A stretch of 6,833 nucleotides of DNA, from contig JAUXUZ010000533.1 of assembly GCA_030680655.1 (NCBI GenBank), positions 1 to 6,833 of the forward strand, read 5' to 3'. Shown piece by piece: positions 1 to 6,833 of the stretch. How positions within the stretch are numbered: position 1 is the stretch's first letter; each line of letters starts with the position of its first letter. The notes under the pieces were generated by a model. The model was given only the letters and a program-made list of their open reading frames with translations. It searched no databases and was not told where the DNA came from. The position numbers and the translations under genes are program-made. The DNA is from Phycisphaerales bacterium (GTDB lineage Bacteria; Planctomycetota; Phycisphaerae; Phycisphaerales; UBA1924).

Positions 1-213
1 GTGGACCTGAACACCAAGCAGCCCGCCCAGAGCGCCTACGAACGCTCGGATATCTGCGCCGTGAGCGCGGCGAGCGTGGTGGTGCAGGCGGTGGTGGCCT
101 TCGAGATCGCCGCATCACTCCGCGAGAAGTTCGGGGGCGACTCGATGATTGAGTTGCGCGAGCAGGTGCGCGTCTTCCTCGAGACGGCGCGCCGGCTTCC
201 ACTGGACCGCTGA
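1..213 (+). CDS. aroC: Chorismate synthase, C-terminal end (5' truncated by window)
   Basis: Chorismate synthase converts 5-enolpyruvylshikimate-3-phosphate to chorismate, the last step of the shikimate pathway, in the cytoplasm and with reduced FMN. Only the last 70 residues are visible; the reading frame is open to the left edge and the family is usually about 360-400 residues, so the GTG at base 1 is an internal valine codon rather than a start. The identification rests on the C-terminal signature, ERSDICAVSAASVVVQAVVAFEIA followed by EKFGGDS. This closely matches the actinobacterial-type form I remember (QRSDVCAVPAAGVV.E.MVALVLA...EKFGGDS). The helix after it (EQVRVFLETARRL) also fits the family end. 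Oddities: the signature has Ile where Val or Pro is usual after RSD, Ser where Pro is usual after CAV, and Gln29 where a Glu is expected. The gene converges on acnA across 88 bp. The family call is fairly secure; activity cannot be judged from this part. Confidence 0.85.
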   Translation: MDLNTKQPAQSAYERSDICAVSAASVVVQAVVAFEIAASLREKFGGDSMIELREQVRVFLETARRLPLDR

Positions 214-240
214 ACCGTCCTGCTCTCAGCAAGAAGCGAA

Positions 241-270
241 CAAGCCCGCCACCTTCAGGCGACGGGCTTG
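241..270. terminator. Hairpin between convergent aroC and acnA, candidate two-way terminator
   Basis: The arms CAAGCCCG (241-248) and CGGGCTTG (263-270) are perfect reverse complements. The stem can extend inward with GCC/GGC past a small bulge, and outward with GAAG (233-236) and CTTC (271-274) past a 4-nt bulge. It lies between two converging stop codons, where a shared terminator is expected. Read on the minus strand, the bases after the stem (TTCGCTTCTT) are moderately T-rich. On the plus strand the following CTTCACTTCT is less so. There is no long pure T run, so termination strength is uncertain. Confidence 0.55.
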
Positions 271-301
271 CTTCACTTCTGGACGGGGTTCTGAGGCGAC
301 C

Positions 302-3097
<2,796 letters not shown>

Positions 3098-3103
3098 CAA
3101 AGA

Positions 3104-3107
3104 CTCC
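3104..3107 (-). promoter_or_regulatory. Shine-Dalgarno of acnA
   Basis: On the minus strand GGAG is followed by six bases (TCTTTG) and then ATG at 3097. This is a standard spacing. It decides the acnA start in favour of MSNPRPDAF over the in-frame ATG 51 bases further upstream. Confidence 0.75.
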
Positions 3108-3143
3108 GGCGGACAAGGTGACGGGCTCAGACAAGGAAGTAGT

Positions 3144-3171
3144 ACCATACCCGGGGATCGACATATGTCGA
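3144..3171 (-). promoter_or_regulatory. Candidate sigma-70-like promoter of acnA
   Basis: On the minus strand TCGACA (3166-3171, five of six matches to TTGACA) is separated by 16 bases from TATGGT (3144-3149, four of six matches to TATAAT). Transcription would start near 3137, giving a leader of about 40 bases before the ATG at 3097. The -35 hexamer lies wholly inside the right part of a perfect palindrome (3158-3171). The match is modest and planctomycete promoters are poorly defined, so this is a hypothesis. Confidence 0.3.
3158..3171. promoter_or_regulatory. 14-bp perfect palindrome, candidate operator
   Basis: TCGACATATGTCGA is its own reverse complement over all 14 bases. It sits 60 bp upstream of the acnA ATG and about 100 bp upstream of the divergent beta-helix gene. 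Its right part coincides with the candidate acnA -35 box, the layout expected for a dimeric repressor site. I do not recognise a known regulator for it. Confidence 0.4.
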
Positions 3172-3192
3172 ATCAATCATCATGCAAAGTTC

Positions 3193-3209
3193 AATCACTT
3201 CTGGTGATT
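3193..3209. repeat. Inverted repeat AATCAC-N5-GTGATT in the divergent region
   Basis: AATCAC (3193-3198) and GTGATT (3204-3209) are perfect reverse complements around the 5-base spacer TTCTG. It lies between the acnA palindrome and the beta-helix start. It could be a regulator site or part of a short leader hairpin. A six-base arm can also arise by chance. Confidence 0.3.
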
Positions 3210-3227
3210 TCCTGGCGATCCCGCTGC

Positions 3228-3247
3228 CGAGAAACGCGGCCTTCTCG
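3228..3247 (+). repeat. Hairpin just upstream of the beta-helix gene
   Basis: CGAGAA (3228-3233) and TTCTCG (3242-3247) are perfect reverse complements around an 8-base loop. The hairpin ends 5 bp before the ATG at 3253 and 23 bp before the preferred ATG at 3271. If transcribed, it would sit where ribosomes load, and neither ATG has a strong Shine-Dalgarno sequence. The functional role is inferred. Confidence 0.3.
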
Positions 3248-3270
3248 CCACTATGTGGAATCTTCTGGCT

Positions 3271-4485
3271 ATGCAACGAACGCTGGCCACCTTGATCCTC
3301 TCCGCCACCGCCTGCGCAGCCGCCGCCGCAGGACCCCTCAACCCGCCCTCCGGCGCGGTCGGCAGCACGGGCAAAACGCTGACAGAGCTGGAGCCGCGCA
3401 TCGCCATTAGCGCGATCAACACGCCCGGCGATGCCGACAGCCAGTTCCGGATTACCGCGGCCGGCTCCTACTACCTGACCGGCAACATCGTCGGCGTCGC
3501 GAACAAGAAGGCGATCGAGATTCAGGGCTCGAACATCTCCATCGACCTGAACGGATTCACGATCCAGGGCACAGGCGGGGCGACCGCCGGCGACGGCATC
3601 AACATCGACACGGTCGCAACGTCCGGCACGGTCGTCGTCAGGAACGGATCGATCACGCAGTGCCGCACGGGCGTGAACATGCCGCTCAACTACGGCAGCA
3701 TCAAGCTCGACGACCTGACCGTCTCGTTCTGCACAAGTTCCGGAGCGATCGTCAACAACGGTTCCGCCCGTTCATGCCACTTCCGGAGCAACACCTTCAC
3801 GGGCCTTCTGATGACCTCCGTCTTCTCCGCAGAGAACTGCACGTCGTCGAGCAACACCGGCAGCGGCTTCAGCGCCACGCAGGGCCTGTGCATGCTCCGC
3901 GGGTGCACCGCCAGCGGGAACGGTGCTGACGGCTTCGACACGCCGTTCTGCGTCATCAATGAATGCCAGGCGATCTCAAACGCCCAGATCGGATTCGACC
4001 GGCCGAGCCTGATCACCAACTCCTACGCGCTCGGCGGCATCACGCCCCTGGCCATGAGCGGCGGCGTCGCCACCGGGTGCACAGCCGAGGGCGGCTCGGC
4101 CGACGGGATCACCGCGACCGCACGCTCTCGGATCAGCAACTGCCGCGTCTTCGGCGCGGGCCAGAACGGCATCCGCGCAACCGGCGCAGGCTGCACGATC
4201 AAGGACTGCACGGTGAACTCCTGCGGCACAAGCAGCGGCGCGTTCGCGGGCATCAAGGTCGACAGCACCGACTGCCTGGTGAGCGACAACCACGTCTCCC
4301 AGATGACCACAGGCGGCGACGACGTTGGCATCTGGGTCGTCGGCATCGGGAACATGATCGTCCGAAACGCCGTCACGACGGCCAACGACTGGTACAACAT
4401 CGCCGCCGGCAACGCGGCGGGCCCGGAGATCGGTTCGGCGGCGGTCGCCACCACGACAAACCCGATGGCGAACATCGGCTTCTGA
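3271..4485 (+). CDS. Secreted right-handed parallel beta-helix protein, planctomycete-type
   Basis: This is a predicted exported or cell-surface protein of 404 residues; its substrate or partner is unknown. Residues 1-20 form a Sec signal peptide: MQR, a hydrophobic stretch, then an alanine run with a likely cut before GPLNPPSG. Residues 21-90 hold a cap region with KTLTELEPR, NTPGDADSQFRI, GSYYLTGN and ISIDLNGFTI. These strings recall the pectate-lyase-like right-handed beta-helix entrance. About ten coils of 19-22 residues follow to about residue 345, marked by repeated patterns such as NC.(x7)G(F/I) and GC.(x7)G(F/I). Fourteen cysteines lie in the mature protein, most in register. The chain ends in NPMANIGF. 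No catalytic motif of pectate or alginate lyases can be assigned by eye, so enzyme activity is open; adhesion or a structural role is equally possible. An in-frame ATG at 3253 would add MWNLLA. I prefer 3271 because the signal peptide is then canonical and GGAA lies 10 nt upstream, but this choice is weak. The gene converges on a glycosyltransferase gene with a 9-bp gap. Confidence 0.85.
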   Translation: MQRTLATLILSATACAAAAAGPLNPPSGAVGSTGKTLTELEPRIAISAINTPGDADSQFRITAAGSYYLTGNIVGVANKKAIEIQGSNISIDLNGFTIQGTGGATAGDGINIDTVATSGTVVVRNGSITQCRTGVNMPLNYGSIKLDDLTVSFCTSSGAIVNNGSARSCHFRSNTFTGLLMTSVFSAENCTSSSNTGSGFSATQGLCMLRGCTASGNGADGFDTPFCVINECQAISNAQIGFDRPSLITNSYALGGITPLAMSGGVATGCTAEGGSADGITATARSRISNCRVFGAGQNGIRATGAGCTIKDCTVNSCGTSSGAFAGIKVDSTDCLVSDNHVSQMTTGGDDVGIWVVGIGNMIVRNAVTTANDWYNIAAGNAAGPEIGSAAVATTTNPMANIGF

Positions 4486-4494
4486 CCTCGCGCG

Positions 4495-5217
4495 TCAGTC
4501 CGGGTGGTGCTCGGGATCGTCTCGGCGCCGCGGCCCGTACCACACGCCAAGCGCTTCCCGCGACTTCAGCAGGTCCGGGTTTCGCACAGCCGCCAGCAGC
4601 ACCCGCGCAAGCTCACCAAAGCCGTGCGAACGGAGCTTCCGTCCAGAGGTCAGCACACGCTCTTTGATGACCACGAATCGGCCCTGTTTCTTCAGAGCGA
4701 TCGCGAGGTAGATCTCCTCCGCCGCGAAGACCGACTCGTCCCAGCCGCCGGCCGCGGCGAGCGCCGCCCGCGTGCAGAAGAAGAACGCGCCCCCCGAACG
4801 CCCCTTCAACCGAAAAGCCAGGTTGACAAGCGGTGTGATCACCCTTGCGTAGAGCGGCACCCGTCCGTCAAACACCATCGATGCCCCGCCCCCCACCGCG
4901 CCCGCTCTGATCGCCTCGACCGCCTGGCGCAGGGCCGTCGAGTTAGGCCAGGTGTCCGCATCCACAAAGATCAGCGTGTCTCCGATCGCTGCGCTCGCCC
5001 CCAGGTTTCTGGTTGCGGCGATCTGGCGGCGCTCGTGCCGGACGACGCGGGCGCCGGCAAGCCCGGCCAGGTGGCCCGTTTGGTCCCCAGACGCATCATC
5101 GGCCACTACGATCTCGTACTCCAGCCCCGCCCCGTCGGCCGCATCGCGCAGGCGCTGAACGGTGCGACCGATCAGCCTCGCTTCGTCATGGGCCGGGACA
5201 ATGAGCGAGACAAGCAA
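4495..5217 (-). CDS. Family 2 glycosyltransferase (GT-A fold)
   Basis: The product probably transfers a sugar from a nucleotide-sugar donor to an envelope glycan or lipid; donor and acceptor cannot be read from the sequence. From the chosen start it has 240 residues, about the size of a bare GT2 catalytic domain. The domain opens with VSLIVPAHDEARLIGRTV, then EIVVADDASGDQT with donor-binding Asp40-Asp41. After that come ATRNLGA and FVDADTWP with the metal-binding DxD-type Asp86-Ala-Asp88. Next are GGAFFF near 142-147 and GGWDESVFAAEEIYLA, where Glu167-Glu168 stand at the place of the usual ED acidic pair. No transmembrane helix or signal peptide is evident, so it is likely cytoplasmic or peripheral. 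The start is the TTG at 5215-5217, because AGGGAG lies 6 nt upstream and the domain begins at once. An in-frame ATG at 5301 would add 28 arginine-rich residues and overlap the divergent gene at 5289. The tail (GPRRRDDPEHHPD) is highly charged. It stands alone on its strand. Confidence 0.9.
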   Translation of the reverse strand: MLVSLIVPAHDEARLIGRTVQRLRDAADGAGLEYEIVVADDASGDQTGHLAGLAGARVVRHERRQIAATRNLGASAAIGDTLIFVDADTWPNSTALRQAVEAIRAGAVGGGASMVFDGRVPLYARVITPLVNLAFRLKGRSGGAFFFCTRAALAAAGGWDESVFAAEEIYLAIALKKQGRFVVIKERVLTSGRKLRSHGFGELARVLLAAVRNPDLLKSREALGVWYGPRRRDDPEHHPD

Positions 5218-5223
5218 GGTAGA

Positions 5224-5229
5224 CTCCCT
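5224..5229 (-). promoter_or_regulatory. Strong Shine-Dalgarno deciding a TTG start for the glycosyltransferase
   Basis: On the minus strand AGGGAG is followed by six bases (TCTACC) and then TTG, whose next codons encode LVSLIVPAHDEA, the usual beginning of a GT2 domain. The motif is the best ribosome-binding site in the window. It explains why no ATG is found at the domain edge. Confidence 0.75.
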
Positions 5230-5288
5230 ACGGGCCCGGGTGCCAGATGGGCTCCTGCGGCGCATCCTAACCGGCAAGGAACCACGAC

Positions 5289-6497
5289 ATGCCCCTGACA
5301 CGACGCACGTTTCTTACGACATCGATCGCCGCAGCTGCAGGTGCCCAGGCCGCGCTCGCCGCCCTGCACCAGCCCCAGAAGCCGCAGCCCGCGCCCGGCA
5401 GCGCGCCCGAACCGGCGGCCGCAGTTCCAAAGGCAGAGAAGCCGCTCAAGGTCCTGTTCCTCGGCGGCACCGTCTTCCTTGGTCCCCACACCGTTGACAG
5501 GCTCATCGCCCGTGGCCACACCGTCACGCTCTTCAACCGCGGCAAGTCCTTCCCGGAGCTGTTCCCGCAGCTGGAGAAACTGCGCGGCGACCGCGGCACG
5601 GCGGGCAAGACCAAGTCCGAGCGCGACTTCAAGTCACTGGAGGCCGAGATCGCCAAGGGACGCAAGTGGGACGCGGTGATCGACACCTGCGCCTACGTGC
5701 CGAAGTACATGCGCGCCTCGACGGCGCTGCTGAAGGACGCGGCATCTCACTACGTGATGGTGGCTTCTGTCAACGCGTACAAGAGCGAAGCGGAGCCGAA
5801 CCAGGACGAGAGCGCTCCCACTTGGGACACGTGGCCTGAAGAGGCTGGCGTAGATGAGAAGACCTACGGCCCGATGAAGCGTGGGTGCGAGGTCGCCCTC
5901 AGCGAGCTGATGCCCGGACGCTGGGCTTCGGTGCGCCCAAGCCTGATCGTCGGCCCCCGCGACTGGAGCAGCCGGTTCTCGTACTGGCCGTTGCGCGCCA
6001 TGCGCGGCGGAGAGGTCCTGTCACCCGTTGGCCCCGAGGAGCCGTGCGCGTTCGTCGACGCACGCGACGTCGCGGGCCTCTTGGTCAACATGGTCGAGAA
6101 GAAGGCCGTCGGCCCGGTCAACGCGCTGGGCACACCCGGCATGGTGTTTGGAACAACGCTGGCAGAAGTGCTTGCCGCGGCAAAGGCCGCCGGAGCCCCC
6201 CCGAGCTCGTTGACGTGGGTGCCGCTGAGCTTCATCAACGCCAACAGCGTGCAGGCGTGGTCCGACCTCCCGGCATGGGTCCCAAGCGCCGACCCCGAGT
6301 ACGCCGGCTTCGCTTCCCGCAGCGGCATGCGGAGCATCGAGCTGGGGGCAACCTTCCGCTCGGTGAAGGAGACCAGTGCGGACATCCTCAAGTGGTGGGC
6401 AACGCTGCCGGAGGCCCGCCGCGCAAGGCCTCGCCCGGGCCTCTCTGCCGAGCGCGAGGCCGAGTTGCTGGGCAAGTGGCACGAGAGCCGCCAGTAA
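5289..6497 (+). CDS. Tat-exported NAD-dependent epimerase/dehydratase-like (atypical SDR) protein
   Basis: This is a Rossmann-fold protein of the NAD-dependent epimerase/dehydratase superfamily, predicted to leave the cytoplasm folded through the Tat pathway. The substrate is unknown. The 402-residue chain begins MPLTRRTFLTT, a twin-arginine motif, followed by an alanine-rich hydrophobic stretch to about residue 26 and a Pro/Ala-rich linker to about 50. The nucleotide-binding strand is KVLFLGGTVFLGPHTVDRL (54-72), then HTVTLFNRGK (77-86). The GGTxFLG form, without the middle glycine, is usual for the branch that includes CSP41-like proteins. WDAVIDTCAY (127-136) and MVASVNAY (147-154) follow. 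Tyr173 and Lys177 (YGPMK) are the expected YxxxK catalytic pair, with RPSLIVGPRDWSSRF (216-230) and FVDARDVAG (255-263) downstream. All key positions seem present. The start is supported by AAGGA at 5276-5280, 8 nt upstream. It diverges from the glycosyltransferase gene over 71 bp. A sugar or sugar-derivative substrate in the envelope is plausible, but this is inference. Confidence 0.88.
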   Translation: MPLTRRTFLTTSIAAAAGAQAALAALHQPQKPQPAPGSAPEPAAAVPKAEKPLKVLFLGGTVFLGPHTVDRLIARGHTVTLFNRGKSFPELFPQLEKLRGDRGTAGKTKSERDFKSLEAEIAKGRKWDAVIDTCAYVPKYMRASTALLKDAASHYVMVASVNAYKSEAEPNQDESAPTWDTWPEEAGVDEKTYGPMKRGCEVALSELMPGRWASVRPSLIVGPRDWSSRFSYWPLRAMRGGEVLSPVGPEEPCAFVDARDVAGLLVNMVEKKAVGPVNALGTPGMVFGTTLAEVLAAAKAAGAPPSSLTWVPLSFINANSVQAWSDLPAWVPSADPEYAGFASRSGMRSIELGATFRSVKETSADILKWWATLPEARRARPRPGLSAEREAELLGKWHESRQ

Positions 6498-6509
6498 GCG
6501 GCGTGCCGC
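6498..6509. terminator. Perfect inverted repeat filling a convergent gap, weak terminator candidate
   Basis: GCGGC (6498-6502) and GCCGC (6505-6509) are reverse complements around GT, and occupy exactly the 12 bp between the TAA of the epimerase-like gene and the TAG of msrB. As RNA it would fold as a 4-bp GC stem with a 4-base loop. No T run follows on either strand, and short GC palindromes are common in GC-rich DNA, so a role in termination is doubtful. Confidence 0.25.
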
Positions 6510-6833
6510 CTACTTCGGCTTCTGCTCGCCCTGCGTGCCCTCGTTCGGATCGAGCGTAATCGAAGCGCTGTTGATGCAGTAGCGCATCCGCGTCGCGGTC
6601 GGGCCGTCGTCGAACAGGTGCCCCAGGTGCCCGCCGCAGCGGGCGCACGTCACCTCCGTGCGCACCATGCCGTGGGTCGTGTCCCGGTGCTCCTGCACGA
6701 CGCCGGCGGCCGCGAGCTTGTCAAAGCTGGGCCAGCCGCAGCCGCTGTCGAACTTGTCGCCGCTGGTGAACAGCACCGTGCCGCACCCCGCGCACGAGTA
6801 GACGCCCGGGGTCTTGGTGTCCCAGTACTTCCC
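6510..6833 (-). CDS. msrB: Peptide-methionine (R)-S-oxide reductase MsrB, 5' truncated by window
   Basis: MsrB reduces the R-epimer of methionine sulfoxide in proteins and so repairs oxidative damage. The visible 107 residues run from the right edge to a TAG at 6510 and cover most of the catalytic domain. They begin GKYWDTKTPGVYSCAGCG and continue with LF.S..KFDSGCGWPSFD, RTEV.CARCGGHLGHLF and RYCINSASI. Two CxxC pairs (visible residues 14/17 and 63/66) match the structural zinc site. Cys86 in RYCINSA is the expected catalytic cysteine, and Cys32 in SGCGWPSF stands where the resolving cysteine is found in many MsrB proteins. The C-terminal tail after SITLDPNE is short and charged. The GTG at 6774-6776 is an internal valine codon, since conserved MsrB sequence continues upstream of it in frame. 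What precedes it (export signal, fusion to MsrA, or plain start) lies outside the window. It converges on the epimerase-like gene with a 12-bp gap. Confidence 0.96.
   Translation of the reverse strand, partial: GKYWDTKTPGVYSCAGCGTVLFTSGDKFDSGCGWPSFDKLAAAGVVQEHRDTTHGMVRTEVTCARCGGHLGHLFDDGPTATRMRYCINSASITLDPNEGTQGEQKPK

Noticed and set aside
3112..3136. Direct repeat GACAAGG at 3112-3118 and 3130-3136
   Set aside because: Two copies of a 7-mer 18 bp apart in the acnA leader could be a regulator site, but with no third copy or symmetry, chance is an adequate explanation.
3158..3171. Palindrome as a LexA (SOS) box
   Set aside because: It recalls the Gram-positive form CGAAC-N4-GTTCG but lacks one base in each half, and neither adjacent gene is a DNA-repair gene.
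3301..3330. Lipoprotein signal at Cys15 of the beta-helix protein
   Set aside because: The residues before it (SATA-C) lack the Leu-like residue at -3 expected of a lipobox, and the following alanine run ending before GPL fits ordinary signal peptidase cleavage better.
3963..4667. Open frame of 234 codons overlapping the end of the beta-helix gene in another frame
   Set aside because: The translation is dominated by Arg, His and Gly, with no domain pattern, and it runs through the convergent junction into the antisense of the glycosyltransferase.
4504..5298. Open frame of 264 codons on the plus strand, opposite the glycosyltransferase
   Set aside because: It mirrors a gene with clear GT2 motifs, and its product is a low-complexity Arg/Pro/His mix typical of antisense frames in GC-rich DNA.
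5463..5483. Val62 where many Rossmann motifs have the middle glycine (GGTVFLG)
   Set aside because: It first looked like a damaged cofactor site, but GGTxFxG with a non-glycine at this place is normal in the CSP41-like branch of this superfamily.
5864..6475. Open frame of 203 codons on the minus strand, inside the epimerase-like gene
   Set aside because: The plus-strand frame carries the full set of Rossmann and YxxxK motifs; the minus frame shows none.

Overview
The window is a GC-rich bacterial chromosomal segment with six protein genes, two of them cut by the window edges. It carries no RNA gene, mobile element, CRISPR array or phage gene that I can see. The best hint of the host is the secreted beta-helix protein at 3271-4485. 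Its N-terminal signature (GPLNPPSG...KTLTELEPR...NTPGDADSQFRI) and its C-terminal NPMANIGF resemble, from memory, a family that is numerous in Planctomycetota, especially Phycisphaerae-like genomes. A Tat-exported NAD-dependent epimerase/dehydratase-like protein fits the same group. This assignment is inference, since there is no marker RNA here.

Layout, left to right: the C-terminal end of chorismate synthase (aroC, +, 1-213); a convergent gap with a hairpin (241-270); aconitase A (acnA, -, 302-3097); a 173-bp divergent intergenic region with a 14-bp perfect palindrome, a candidate acnA promoter and two further inverted repeats; a secreted right-handed parallel beta-helix protein (+, 3271-4485); a family 2 glycosyltransferase (-, 4495-5217) with a TTG start behind a strong Shine-Dalgarno sequence; a 71-bp divergent gap; a Tat-signal NAD-dependent epimerase/dehydratase-like protein (+, 5289-6497); a 12-bp convergent gap filled by a perfect inverted repeat; and the C-terminal part of methionine-R-sulfoxide reductase (msrB, -, 6510 to the right edge).

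The genes alternate strand strictly (+ - + - + -), so no two neighbours share an operon and the order does not argue for a common pathway. Chorismate synthase serves aromatic amino-acid synthesis, aconitase the TCA cycle, and MsrB repair of oxidised methionine. The glycosyltransferase and the two exported proteins are probably linked to the cell envelope or surface. No stretch over 300 bases lacks a gene.

I found no convincing new multi-gene system. The least described item is the beta-helix protein, with an internal ladder of cysteines and possible family-specific end motifs. Next come the possible operator in front of acnA and the exported Rossmann-fold enzyme.
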